The translations under genes were made by a program, and so were the position numbers. This document shows, in pieces, positions 48,830-57,949 of a stretch of DNA of 64,000 nt (its first letter is position 1; every line of letters begins with the position of its first letter). The DNA is from Streptomyces chartreusis NRRL 3882. Lineage in GTDB: Bacteria > Actinomycetota > Actinomycetes > Streptomycetales > Streptomycetaceae. The notes beneath the pieces are model-generated. The model saw only the letters and a list, made by a program, of their open reading frames with translations. It was not told the DNA's origin and made no database searches. The DNA lies in contig NZ_LT963352.1 of NCBI RefSeq assembly GCF_900236475.1, positions 5,646,001 to 5,710,000 on the forward strand. Reading direction: 5' to 3'.

Positions 48830-49348
48830 TCAGTAGGTCCCGATCTCCACGCGCGGCGGTCCGTCGTGCCAGGTGCAGAACACCGACACCCGGTCCGCGC
48901 CCGAGGAGAACTCCACGCGGATCCACGACTCCGTCTTCCACACCTGCATCGACCAGCCCGCACCGGGAGTGGCCGAGACGAGGGACGCGGAGGTCCTGCC
49001 CAGGTCGAAGACAGCCCGGCCGCCGTCGGTGTCGTAGCTCTTGACCTCGCCGGCGGCCGTGGAGGTGGCGGCGGGGGAGGGACTGGGCGGTTGTGTGGGG
49101 GGCGGGCTCGGCGTTCTGGCCGCGGGCGGTGCGCTCGGCGTCCGGCGCGGTCGCGGACTCGTCCGTTCCGACGGCGTGGCCGGGGCCTTCGACTCCTGCC
49201 TGGACGCTTCGGCCGCCTTGATGGGCAGGGCGCGCGGCGGGTCGTAGGCCGTGCCCGCCAGCACCGTGTGGACACCCCACCACGACAGCGTGACCGCCGC
49301 GCCCGTGGCGAGCAGCCAGGCCAGTACGTGCACGAGTCCTCTGCGCAT
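48830..49348 (-). CDS. Membrane-anchored hypothetical protein with Pro-rich stalk
   Basis: A 172-residue protein: one N-terminal helix (LVHVLAWLLATGAAVTLSWW), a Pro/Ser/Thr-rich stalk (about 55-95) and a small C-terminal beta domain (GWSMQVWKTESWIRVEFSSG, VSVFCTWHDGPPRVEIGTY). It is probably exposed outside the membrane. The last six codons come close to the preceding gene stop. It is divergent from the two-component pair and could be linked to what that pair senses. Confidence 0.72.
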   Translation of the reverse strand: MRRGLVHVLAWLLATGAAVTLSWWGVHTVLAGTAYDPPRALPIKAAEASRQESKAPATPSERTSPRPRRTPSAPPAARTPSPPPTQPPSPSPAATSTAAGEVKSYDTDGGRAVFDLGRTSASLVSATPGAGWSMQVWKTESWIRVEFSSGADRVSVFCTWHDGPPRVEIGTY

Positions 49349-49479
49349 CGCCGGTCATACTGCCTCACGTGTCCCACGCGTTGTCCCCGAACGGGAGTAC
49401 GCGGGGGCCGGTCGTCCCCAGGCGGGGAGTTGTCCACAGGCCCGCACCCGGCTGTTCGAGATGGCGTACGGTGCGGCGC

Positions 49480-50181
49480 ATGGCAAGTGTGCTCGTGGTC
49501 GAGGACGACCAGTTCGTACGCTCGGCGCTCATCCGGCACCTGACCGACGCCTCGCACACCGTACGCAGCGTGGGGACGGCACTGGAGGCGCTGCGCGAGG
49601 TCGCCCATGTCCGCTTCGACGTGGTGGTCCTGGACCTCGGGCTGCCCGATCTCGACGGGTCCGAGGCCCTGAAGATGCTGCGCGGCATCACGGACGTGCC
49701 GGTGATCGTCGCCACGGCCCGGGACGACGAGGCGGAGATCGTCCGGCTGCTGAACGCCGGGGCGGACGACTACCTGACCAAGCCCTTCTCGGTCGAGCAC
49801 CTGTCGGCCCGGATGTCGGCCGTGCTGCGCCGCGCCCGCTCCGGCGCGGGAGAGGGGGAGGTGTCGGTGCTCCGGGTCGGCGGCCTGACCGTCGACCCGC
49901 TGCGCCGCCGGGCCGAGCTGGACGGTGCGCGGCTCGACCTGACCCGCCGCGAGTTCGACCTGCTCGCCTTCCTGGCCCGCCGGCCCGGTGTCGTCGTCCC
50001 CCGCAAGGAACTGCTCGCCGAGGTGTGGCAGCAGTCGTACGGCGACGACCAGACCATCGACGTCCATCTGTCCTGGCTGCGCAGGAAACTGGGCGAAACT
50101 GCCGCGAACCCCCGCTATCTGCACACCCTTCGGGGCGTCGGTGTGAAGCTCGAACCGCCGGGGGCGGAGGCGCCGCGATGA
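49480..50181 (+). CDS. OmpR-family response regulator
   Basis: A 233-residue regulator. The receiver domain has the acidic pair in VVEDD, the phospho-acceptor Asp52 (VVLDLGLPDLDG) and the conserved TKPF lysine near 100. A C-terminal winged helix follows (LTRREFDLLAFLARRPGVVV ... DVHLSWLRRKLG). Its stop overlaps the kinase start as ATGA, so the pair is cognate. Confidence 0.94.
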   Translation: MASVLVVEDDQFVRSALIRHLTDASHTVRSVGTALEALREVAHVRFDVVVLDLGLPDLDGSEALKMLRGITDVPVIVATARDDEAEIVRLLNAGADDYLTKPFSVEHLSARMSAVLRRARSGAGEGEVSVLRVGGLTVDPLRRRAELDGARLDLTRREFDLLAFLARRPGVVVPRKELLAEVWQQSYGDDQTIDVHLSWLRRKLGETAANPRYLHTLRGVGVKLEPPGAEAPR

Positions 50182-51581
50182 GGTGGGCCCTGGTCAAGGT
50201 GTCGCTGGCGGTGACCACCATGGTCGTGCTCGCCTTCGCGGTGCCGCTCGGACTCGTCATCCGCGAGATGGCCCGGGACCGCGCCTTCTCGGGCGCCGAG
50301 CGGGAGGCGGCGGTCGTCGCCCCGGCGTTGTCCATCACCACCGACCGCGACCAGCTCGAACGGGTCGTGGCCGCTGCCGGCTCCGACGCCGGGATGGCCG
50401 TGCACATACCGGCGGGTGACGGCCAGGAGGCCCTGGAGCTCGGGCGGCAGCGCGCCGCCGACGAGGACATCGCGGCCGTGCGGAAACTGGGCCGCGCCTC
50501 CACCACCGGCGTCGCAGGCGGCTCGACGCTGCTCCAGCCGGTCGCGCTCAGCACCGGCGAGATCGCGGTCGTCGAGGTGTACGTGCCGGAAGCCGAGGTC
50601 ACCAACGGCGTGGGCACGGCCTGGGCGGTGCTCGCCGGGGTCGGTGTCGCGCTGGTCCTCGGCTCGGTCGCCGTCGCCGACCGGCTGGGCGTGCGGATGG
50701 TCCGGCCCGCCAAGCGCCTGGTCGAGGGGGCACGCGACCTCGGGGAGGGCGGGCTCGGCGCGCGCGTGCCCGAGGAGGGCCCGACCGAACTGCGGCTCGC
50801 CGCGGTGGCGTTCAACTCGATGGCCGACCAGGTCGTCCAACTGCTGGCGAACGAACGGGAGCTGGCGGCCGACCTGTCCCACCGGCTGCGCACGCCCCTG
50901 ACCGTGCTGCGGCTCAACGCCGCCTCGCTCGGCGAGGGACCGGCCGCCGAGCAGACCCGGACCGCGGTCGAGCAGCTGGAGCGTGAGGTCGACACCATCA
51001 TCCGTACGGCCCGGGAGGCCAAGCCGCAGACGGCCGCGGCCGGTCCGGGTGCCGGGTGCGACGCGGCCGAGGTGGTGCGGGAGCGGATGGCGTTCTGGTC
51101 GGCGCTCGCGGAGGACGAGGGCCGCAAGTGGCGGGTGGCCGGGGCCGACCGGCCGGTGCGCATACCCGTGGCCCGCGCCGACCTGGCCGCCGCGCTCGAC
51201 GCGCTGCTGGGCAACGTCTTCCGGCACACCCCGGAGGGCACCGCCTTCGCGGTCGACGTGCACAACGGCGAGGACGCGGTGATCGTCCTCGTGTCCGACG
51301 CGGGGCCCGGCATATCCGACCCACAGGCCGCGATGGCGCGGGGCCGCGGCTCCGGGAGCGACGGCTCGACCGGGCTCGGCCTGGACATCGTGCGCCGGCT
51401 CGCGGAGTCGACCGGCGGGGACGTGCGGATCGGCTCCTCGGTGCTCGGCGGGACCGAGGTGCGGATCTGGATCCAGCTGGACGGGCGGGCGCCGGCGAGC
51501 AGCAGGGGGCACCGTGGGCCGGTGCGGCGCCGGCGGCGGGGCGGGCTGGTCGCTGCATACAACCGCTCCCGCTCTCTCTGA
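50178..51581 (+). CDS. Sensor histidine kinase
   Basis: A 467-residue membrane kinase. One helix at 8-30, an external sensor region, and a second helix at about 147-168 (AWAVLAGVGVALVLGSVAV) are followed by HAMP and the dimerisation helix with His235 (DLSHRLRTPLTVLRL). An ATPase domain follows with LLGNVFRHTPEG (N box), SDAGPGISD (G1) and GSTGLGLDIVRRLAES (G2). GGAGG precedes the ATG. The signal is unknown. Confidence 0.94.
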   Translation: MRWALVKVSLAVTTMVVLAFAVPLGLVIREMARDRAFSGAEREAAVVAPALSITTDRDQLERVVAAAGSDAGMAVHIPAGDGQEALELGRQRAADEDIAAVRKLGRASTTGVAGGSTLLQPVALSTGEIAVVEVYVPEAEVTNGVGTAWAVLAGVGVALVLGSVAVADRLGVRMVRPAKRLVEGARDLGEGGLGARVPEEGPTELRLAAVAFNSMADQVVQLLANERELAADLSHRLRTPLTVLRLNAASLGEGPAAEQTRTAVEQLEREVDTIIRTAREAKPQTAAAGPGAGCDAAEVVRERMAFWSALAEDEGRKWRVAGADRPVRIPVARADLAAALDALLGNVFRHTPEGTAFAVDVHNGEDAVIVLVSDAGPGISDPQAAMARGRGSGSDGSTGLGLDIVRRLAESTGGDVRIGSSVLGGTEVRIWIQLDGRAPASSRGHRGPVRRRRRGGLVAAYNRSRSL

Positions 51582-51693
51582 CGGCTGCCTCTCTCTTCGG
51601 CCGGTCCTCCCGGTCCCGTCCCAGGACCTGATCCTCCCAGGACGTCTGGTGTTCACGGGTCGGTCACATTTCGACAAATGAAGTCGACGGCCC

Positions 51694-51723
51694 TTGACGC
51701 ATGACCGGACACACGGCTGTTAT
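51694..51723 (+). promoter_or_regulatory. Promoter for alpha-galactoside operon
   Basis: TTGACG, 18 bases, TGTTAT: a fair vegetative promoter about 95 bases before the binding-protein ATG. A GGTC-N6-GACC inverted pair lies downstream near 51755-51770 and could be an operator. Confidence 0.5.
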
Positions 51724-51818
51724 TGCGCCACCGTGTTCGGTCAAGTTGATTTCTGGTCGATTAAGACCGGATTTCACGCCACACCCTCGTGGCCGAACCC
51801 TGCCCCCAGGAGCCGTTC

Positions 51819-53132
51819 ATGCACGACCTCTCTCCTTCCGGACTCTCCCTCACCGCTCCCAGCCGCCGCACTCTGCTGCGCGGCATAGGTGGCGCGGCCC
51901 TGCTCGGTGCCGGCATACCCCTGCTGAGCGCCTGTGGCGGCAGCGGCACGGCCGCCGACCCGAAGACGGTCAGCCTCGGCTCGAACTCCTCGGACGCGGT
52001 GCCGAAGAAGGCGTTCGCCGAGATCTACGCCGCCTTCACGAAGAAGTCCGGCATCAAGGTCGACGTGAACACCAAGGACCACAACACGTTCCAGGAGCAG
52101 ATCAACTCCTACCTCCAGGGCACGCCCGACGACGTCTTCACCTGGTTCGCCGGCTACCGCATGCAGTTCTTCGCGTCGAAGAAGCTGGCCACCCCGATCG
52201 ACGACGTGTGGCAGAAGATCGGCGGGAACTTCCCCGAGGCGATGAAGAAGCTCAGCAAGGGCGAGGACGGCAAGTACTACTTCGTGCCGCTGTACACGTA
52301 CCCGTGGGCGGTCTTCTACCGCAAGAGCGTCTTCGCCCAGCACGGCTACAAGGTCCCCACCACCTGGGACGACTTCGTCGCCCTGTGCAAGCGGATGCAG
52401 AAGGACGGGCTGGTCCCGATCGCCTTCGGCGACAAGGACGCCTGGCCCGCGATGGGCACCTTCGACCAGATCAACTTCCGCACCAACGGCTACGACTTCC
52501 ACGTCGAGCTGATGGCCGGCAAGGCCGCCTGGACCGACCCCAAGGTGCGCAAGGTCTTCGACCACTGGACGGAGATCCTCCCCTACCACCAGGACGGCGC
52601 GGTGGGCCGCACCTGGCAGGACGCGGCCCAGACCCTGGTGGCGAAGAAGGCCGGCATGTATCTGCTGGGCACCTTCGTCGGCCAGCAGTTCACCAACAAG
52701 GCCGACCTGGACGACCTCGACTTCTTCGCCTTCCCGGAGATCGACCCGCAGTTCGGCCAGGACACCGTCGAGGCGCCCACCGACGGCTTCATGCTCTCCA
52801 AGGCCCCGAAGAACCACGACGGCGCCGTCAAGCTGCTGGAGTACCTGGGCACCCCCGAGGCCGAGCAGATCTACCTCAAGGCCGACTCGAGCGTGGTCGC
52901 CGCCTCCACCAAGGCCGACACCGCCTCCTACACCGCGCTCCAGAAGAAGTCCTTCGAGATGATCTCCAGCGCGAAGAGCCTCACGCAGTTCATGGACCGC
53001 GACTCCCGTCCGGACTTCACCTCCACGGTGATGCAGCCCGCGCTCCAGAACTTCATCCGCAACCCCAAGAACGTCGACAGCATCCTCTCGTCGATCGAGC
53101 GTCAGAAGAAGACGATCTTCGCGTCCTCATGA
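51819..53132 (+). CDS. Sugar ABC transporter substrate-binding lipoprotein
   Basis: A 437-residue family 1 solute receptor. A twin-arginine-like SRRTLLRG start and lipobox LLSAC (about residue 40) indicate export and lipid attachment. The body shows KKSGIKVDVNTKDHNTFQEQ and DDVFTWFAGYRMQFFASKK, typical of oligosaccharide receptors. AGGAG precedes the ATG at 51819. With the GH36 enzyme four genes on, raffinose, stachyose or melibiose is the likely ligand. The next start overlaps its stop. Confidence 0.92.
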   Translation: MHDLSPSGLSLTAPSRRTLLRGIGGAALLGAGIPLLSACGGSGTAADPKTVSLGSNSSDAVPKKAFAEIYAAFTKKSGIKVDVNTKDHNTFQEQINSYLQGTPDDVFTWFAGYRMQFFASKKLATPIDDVWQKIGGNFPEAMKKLSKGEDGKYYFVPLYTYPWAVFYRKSVFAQHGYKVPTTWDDFVALCKRMQKDGLVPIAFGDKDAWPAMGTFDQINFRTNGYDFHVELMAGKAAWTDPKVRKVFDHWTEILPYHQDGAVGRTWQDAAQTLVAKKAGMYLLGTFVGQQFTNKADLDDLDFFAFPEIDPQFGQDTVEAPTDGFMLSKAPKNHDGAVKLLEYLGTPEAEQIYLKADSSVVAASTKADTASYTALQKKSFEMISSAKSLTQFMDRDSRPDFTSTVMQPALQNFIRNPKNVDSILSSIERQKKTIFASS

Positions 53133-54103
53133 GCACCGACACCTCCACCGAGAACCCGGAGACGGTCCCCGCGCCGTCTCCGGGCGCCGCTCCCGCGAAG
53201 AGCTCGACGGGCCACCGTCGCCTGCTGACCCGCCGCGACCGCATCACGCTCGGCCTGATGGCGGGCGTGCCGACGATCCTGCACGTCGCCCTGGTGTGGC
53301 TGACGGCCCTCGCCTCCATCGCGCTGGCCTTCACCACCTGGGACGGCATCGGCTTCGACTCCATCAAGTGGGTCGGCCTGCAGAACTTCAAGGAGCTGTT
53401 CACCAGCAACCCGCAGTTCTGGCCCGCCGTCGAGCACAACGTCATCTGGTTCGTCGTGCTCATCCTGCTGCCCACGCCGTTCGGCCTGTTCCTGGCCGTG
53501 CAACTGGACAAGAAGATCCGGTTCAGCCGCGTCTACCAGACCGCGTTCTTCCTGCCGGTCGTGATGTCGCTGGCGGTCATCGGCTTCGTCTGGCAACTGA
53601 TCTACAACCCCGACACCGGCCTGATCAACAGCCTCATCGGAGCCAACAAGCCCGGCCACTACATCGACTGGATCGGCGACCCGGACCTCAACCTCTGGGC
53701 CATCCTGGTCGCCGCCTCCTGGCGGCACGCCGGCTACATGATGATCCTCTACCTGGCCGGCCTGAAGAGCGTCGACCCGGCCCTGCGCGAGGCCTCCGCG
53801 CTGGACGGGGCCAACGAGTGGCAGACGTTCAAGAACGTCGTCTTCCCGACCCTGCGGCCCACCAACACCGTCGTCCTGGTCGTCACGATCATCGAGGCCT
53901 TGCGCGCCTTCGACCTGGTCTTCGTCTTCAACAAGGGCGCCCAGGGCACGGAGTTGCTGTCGATCCTGGTGACCAACAACATCATCGGCGAGTCCAGCCG
54001 GATCGGATACGGCTCCGCCATCGCGGTCGTCCTGCTGGTGATCTCGCTCGCGGTGATCATCCCGTACCTGATCGCCACCTTCCGGAAGGAGCGGCGCGCA
54101 TGA
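53129..54103 (+). CDS. Sugar ABC transporter permease (MalF-like)
   Basis: A 324-residue permease with a polar N-terminus, six helices and the EAA loop DPALREASALDGANEWQTFK typical of carbohydrate systems. ATGA overlaps at both ends give strict coupling. No ATPase gene follows, so a shared MsiK-type ATPase is expected. Confidence 0.93.
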   Translation: MSTDTSTENPETVPAPSPGAAPAKSSTGHRRLLTRRDRITLGLMAGVPTILHVALVWLTALASIALAFTTWDGIGFDSIKWVGLQNFKELFTSNPQFWPAVEHNVIWFVVLILLPTPFGLFLAVQLDKKIRFSRVYQTAFFLPVVMSLAVIGFVWQLIYNPDTGLINSLIGANKPGHYIDWIGDPDLNLWAILVAASWRHAGYMMILYLAGLKSVDPALREASALDGANEWQTFKNVVFPTLRPTNTVVLVVTIIEALRAFDLVFVFNKGAQGTELLSILVTNNIIGESSRIGYGSAIAVVLLVISLAVIIPYLIATFRKERRA

Positions 54104-54987
54104 GCACCGTCGCCGACGCTCACAAGCAGCGCACCCCCGTCCGCCCCGCCCGGATCCTGCTGCACACCTTCCTCGTCGTCACGGCGCTGGCCTGGCTGGC
54201 GCCCCTGCTGTGGGCGCTGCTCGCGGCGATGCGGCCCTACTCGGAGACCAGCACGAAGGGCTATGTCTCCTGGCCCGACAAGCTGAGCTTCGACAACTTC
54301 ACCGCCGCCTTCCAGCAGTCGGACATGCTCCACTACTTCGGCAACACGCTGATCATCGCCGTGCCGGCCGTGCTGCTGACGCTGCTGCTGTCGTCGATGG
54401 TCGCCTTCTACGTCAGCCGCTTCGACTTCCGCCTCAACCTGGCCCTGCTGCTGGTCTTCACCGCCGGCAACCTGCTGCCCCAGCAGGTCATCATCACGCC
54501 GCTGTACCGGCTGTACCTGCTGATCGACCTGCCCGGCATCACGATGAGCGGCAAGCTCTACGACTCCGCGCTCGGCCTGGTCCTGATCCACGTGGCGTTC
54601 CAGTCCGGCTTCTGCGCGTTCGTGCTGAGCAACTACATGCGCTCGCTGCCGCACGAACTGACCGAGGCCGCCCTGGTCGACGGCGCCTCCGTCTGGCGCC
54701 TGTACTGGCAGATCGTGCTGCCGCTGTGCAAGCCCGCGATGGCCGCCCTCGCCACCCTGCTGTCCATCTGGATCTACAACGACTTCTTCTGGGCCATCGT
54801 CCTGATCTCCACCGGCGAGAACATGCCGATCACCTCGGCACTGAACAACCTCTCCGGGCAGTACTTCACCGACCCCAACCTGGTCGCCGCCGGAGCCCTG
54901 CTCACCGCGATCCCCACCCTCATCGTCTACTTCGTGCTCCAGCGCCAGTTCGTCAGCGGCCTGACCCTGGGCGCCAACAAGGGCTGA
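54100..54987 (+). CDS. Sugar ABC transporter permease (MalG-like)
   Basis: A 295-residue permease with six helices and the EAA loop LTEAALVDGASVWRLYWQIV. The end GLTLGANKG is usual for MalG-type permeases. It partners the preceding permease. Confidence 0.93.
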   Translation: MSTVADAHKQRTPVRPARILLHTFLVVTALAWLAPLLWALLAAMRPYSETSTKGYVSWPDKLSFDNFTAAFQQSDMLHYFGNTLIIAVPAVLLTLLLSSMVAFYVSRFDFRLNLALLLVFTAGNLLPQQVIITPLYRLYLLIDLPGITMSGKLYDSALGLVLIHVAFQSGFCAFVLSNYMRSLPHELTEAALVDGASVWRLYWQIVLPLCKPAMAALATLLSIWIYNDFFWAIVLISTGENMPITSALNNLSGQYFTDPNLVAAGALLTAIPTLIVYFVLQRQFVSGLTLGANKG

Positions 54988-55007
54988 CCTTTCCGAAAGA
55001 GAGCACC

Positions 55008-56324
55008 GTGCACCACCCCTTCACGCCGCTGGCCTCCGTGCCCGTCGACCTCCGCCAGGCCCGTGTCCACGAGGAGGGCTGGCAGTCCTGGAGCCCCAGC
55101 GGCGCCTACGCCCTGGGCGCGGCTCCCCACCGTCCGGCCAACGCCAACTGGGCCACGGTCTGCTACCGGCCCGGCGTCACCGTCCCCGCCGGCGTCTTCC
55201 AGGGCGAGGGCCTGCTCGCGCTCGACCCCGGCGACGGCGCACCGGTCCGGCTGTGGGCGGCGGCCGAGCCGACGCGCGAGGTGCCGTCGATCCGGCTCGC
55301 CGTACGGGACGGGGTCGCGGAGGTCGGTGCCGACGGCCCGGTGAAGGAGTGGACGGGCGAGGACGTCCAGTCGGTGCTGCGCGACTGGGCGGGCAGTCTC
55401 GGACTGGACGCCCCGCGCCCGGCGCCCAGCGTCTGGTGCTCCTGGTACGAGTACTTCACGGACGTCACCGAGGACGACATCCACGAGAACCTCCGCGCGA
55501 TGGACACCCTCGACCTGCCCGTCGACGTCGTCCAGATCGACGACGGCTACCAGCAGGCACTCGGCGACTGGCTGACCCTCTCCGGACGCTTCCGCTCCCG
55601 CGCCGGAATCGCCGACAAGATCCGCTCCCGCGGCCGCCGCGCCGGCATCTGGACGGCTCCCTTCCTCGTCGACCCGGCGAGCGACCTGGCCGCCGAACAC
55701 CCCGACTGGCTGGTCCGGGACACCGCCGGCGGCTTCGCCCACGCCGGCCGCAACTGGGGCCACGACCTGCGGGTCCTGGACACCACCCACCCGGACGCGG
55801 CGGCGTACCTGACCGAGGTCTTCACGACCCTGCGCGCCGAGGGCTACGACTACTTCAAGACCGACTTCCTCTACGCGGGCGCCCTGGCCGGCCTCCGCCA
55901 CGCGGACGTCGACCCCCTGACGGCGTACCGCGGGGGCATCCGCCTGATCCGCGACGCGATCGGCCCGGACTCCTACCTCCTGGGCTGCGGCGCCCCGATG
56001 CTCCCCTCCATCGGCCTTTTCGACGCCATGCGCGTCAGCCCCGACACGGCCCCGCACCGCCGCCCCGAGGCGGACGACTACTCCCAGCCGGGCCAGGACC
56101 CGGCCGAGTTCACTGGCGCGGCCCGCCAGTGGCAGCACGACCGCCTCTGGACCAACGACCCCGACTGCCTGATGGCCCGCCCCGCTGTCGAGACCCGCGA
56201 ACAGTGGGCGGCACACGTGGAGTCCACGGGCGGCCTGATGGCCTCCAGCGACCGCTTGCTGTCCCTGGACGAGTGGGGCGTGACGACGACCCGCCGACTG
56301 CTGACACCACGCGGCGTCTCCTGA
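55008..56324 (+). CDS. GH36 alpha-galactosidase
   Basis: A 438-residue cytosolic glycosidase. An N-terminal beta region (WQSWSPSGAYALG) precedes the barrel with VVQIDDGYQ (about 174-182). The nucleophile is Asp286 in YFKTDFLYAG, with the acid/base Asp346 in MRVSPDTAP. No signal peptide is visible, in line with hydrolysis of imported galactosides. It is shorter than most GH36 enzymes because the N-terminal beta domain is reduced. GTG start with AAGAGAG upstream. It is last in the importer operon. Confidence 0.93.
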   Translation: MHHPFTPLASVPVDLRQARVHEEGWQSWSPSGAYALGAAPHRPANANWATVCYRPGVTVPAGVFQGEGLLALDPGDGAPVRLWAAAEPTREVPSIRLAVRDGVAEVGADGPVKEWTGEDVQSVLRDWAGSLGLDAPRPAPSVWCSWYEYFTDVTEDDIHENLRAMDTLDLPVDVVQIDDGYQQALGDWLTLSGRFRSRAGIADKIRSRGRRAGIWTAPFLVDPASDLAAEHPDWLVRDTAGGFAHAGRNWGHDLRVLDTTHPDAAAYLTEVFTTLRAEGYDYFKTDFLYAGALAGLRHADVDPLTAYRGGIRLIRDAIGPDSYLLGCGAPMLPSIGLFDAMRVSPDTAPHRRPEADDYSQPGQDPAEFTGAARQWQHDRLWTNDPDCLMARPAVETREQWAAHVESTGGLMASSDRLLSLDEWGVTTTRRLLTPRGVS

Positions 56325-56330
56325 CATGCC

Positions 56331-56364
56331 GGGGCGCGGCACTCCCCTATCAGTGCCGCGCCCC
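56331..56364. terminator. Bidirectional terminator between galactosidase and bglC
   Basis: GGGGCGCGGCACT and AGTGCCGCGCCCC form a perfect 13-base stem around CCCCTATC, between the convergent sugar operons. Confidence 0.9.
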
Positions 56365-56385
56365 GTCCCCCCGCCTCCGCAGTGG

Positions 56386-57822
56386 CTAGACCGCCTCCAC
56401 CTCCGGCAGCGTGCCCGTCCGGGCCGCCCGGGCGTACCAGTGGGCGCTGGACTTCGGGGTGCGTTCGAGCGTCGCGTAGTCCACGTACACCGCGCCGAAG
56501 CGCTTGCCGTAGCCGTACGACCACTCGAAGTTGTCCATCAGGGACCACAGGAAGTAGCCGCGGACGTCCGCGCCGTCGGCGATCGCGCGGCGGACCGCCG
56601 ACAGGTGGCCGTGCAGGTAGGCGACGCGCTCCGGGTCGTGCACCCGGCCGTCCGAGTCGACCTTGTCGTCGTAGGCCGCGCCGTTCTCGGTGATGTACAG
56701 CGGCAGGCCCGGTGCCTCCCGGGTGTAGCGCATGATTAGCTCGTGCAGGCCGGTCGGGTCGATCGTCCAGCCCATCTCGGTGCGGTCGCCGGGCGTCTGG
56801 TGGAAGGCGACGTCGTCCGCGGCCGGCCAGGGCGAGTGGTCGCTGGAGCCGTGGCCGTCGGCGCGGGGTTCCTTCGCCGCCGGGTCGGCCGCCGAGACCA
56901 GCGAGGGCGTGTAGTAGTTGAGGCCCAGCGCGTCCAGCGGCTGGTTGATCAGCGTCAGGTCGCCGTCGAGGACGTGGTTCCAGTCCGTGAGCTCCGCCGT
57001 CGCCACGTACAGCGACTCCGGGTAGGCGCCGTGCAGGATCGGGCCGTGGAAGACGCCGTTGGCCAGGTCGTCGATCTTCCGGGCCGCCGCCAGGTCCGCC
57101 GGGCTCTGCGAAAGCGGCCTGACCACCGAGGAGTTGAGGCTGATGGCCACCGTGTTGCGGGCCGGCATCACCGACCGCAGCGCCGACGCGCCCAGCCCGT
57201 GCGCCAGGTTCAGATGGTGCGCGGCACGCAGCGACGCCGCCGGATCCGTCCGGCCCGGGGCGTGCACCCCGGAGGCATAGCCCAGGAACGCGCTGCACCA
57301 CGGCTCGTTGAGCGTCATCCACTGCTCGACCCGGTCGCCCAGCGCCTCGCCGACGATCTGCGCGTACTCCGCGAAACGGTACGCCGTGTCACGCTCCGGC
57401 CAGCCGCCCGCGTCCTCCAGCTCCTGCGGCAGGTCCCAGTGGTAGAGCGTGACGGCCGGCCTGATGCCCTTGGACAGCAGCTCGTCGACCAGCCGGCGGT
57501 AGAAGTCCAGGCCCTTCTGGACGGCCGGACCCCGGCCGGTCGGCTGCACCCGCGACCACGAGACGGAGAAGCGGTAGGCGCCCAGGCCCAGCTCCGCCAT
57601 CAGGGCCACGTCCTCGCGGTAGCGGTGGTAGTGGTCGACAGCGATGTCACCGTGGTCGCCGCCGGCCGTCTTGCCCGGCGTATGGCTGAAGGTGTCCCAG
57701 ATCGACGGCGTACGGCCGTCCTCCCGCACCGCGCCCTCGATCTGGTACGCGGAGGTCGCCGCGCCCCAGAGGAAGGCGGGAGGGAAGGTCACCGCAGCGG
57801 CCGGGTTCTCGGAGTCAGGCAT
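56386..57822 (-). CDS. bglC: BglC, GH1 beta-glucosidase
   Basis: A 478-residue cytosolic family 1 enzyme. The acid/base Glu173 lies in MTLNEPW and the nucleophile Glu379 in YITENGA; FLWGAATSAYQIEGA and FSVSWSRVQPTG are family marks. No signal peptide: it cleaves cellobiose imported by CebEFG. A CebR-type box overlaps the start codon region. It is the last gene of the ceb operon, 127 bases from cebG. Confidence 0.95.
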   Translation of the reverse strand: MPDSENPAAAVTFPPAFLWGAATSAYQIEGAVREDGRTPSIWDTFSHTPGKTAGGDHGDIAVDHYHRYREDVALMAELGLGAYRFSVSWSRVQPTGRGPAVQKGLDFYRRLVDELLSKGIRPAVTLYHWDLPQELEDAGGWPERDTAYRFAEYAQIVGEALGDRVEQWMTLNEPWCSAFLGYASGVHAPGRTDPAASLRAAHHLNLAHGLGASALRSVMPARNTVAISLNSSVVRPLSQSPADLAAARKIDDLANGVFHGPILHGAYPESLYVATAELTDWNHVLDGDLTLINQPLDALGLNYYTPSLVSAADPAAKEPRADGHGSSDHSPWPAADDVAFHQTPGDRTEMGWTIDPTGLHELIMRYTREAPGLPLYITENGAAYDDKVDSDGRVHDPERVAYLHGHLSAVRRAIADGADVRGYFLWSLMDNFEWSYGYGKRFGAVYVDYATLERTPKSSAHWYARAARTGTLPEVEAV

Positions 57823-57835
57823 GGAAGCGCTCCCA
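57822..57835. promoter_or_regulatory. CebR-type box at bglC start
   Basis: TGGAAGCGCTCCCA matches the CebR palindrome TGGGAGCGCTCCCA at 13 of 14 positions and abuts the bglC ATG, so bound CebR would block the gene directly, independently of the promoter box at cebE. Confidence 0.82.
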
Positions 57836-57949
57836 TTGGAGGTCGTGGAGAGGCGAGGGGGGAAGAGGGAGGGGGGAGGAGGGAGGAACAGGGGCCGGGG
57901 CGGCGCTGACCCGGCACCCTGGAAGAACCCTGGGAGAACGGACGAGGCG

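Noticed and set aside
51701..54103. 800-residue frame ending with the MalF-like permease
   Set aside because: The first part is an Arg-rich shadow of the binding-protein gene; the permease starts at 53129 with an ATGA overlap.
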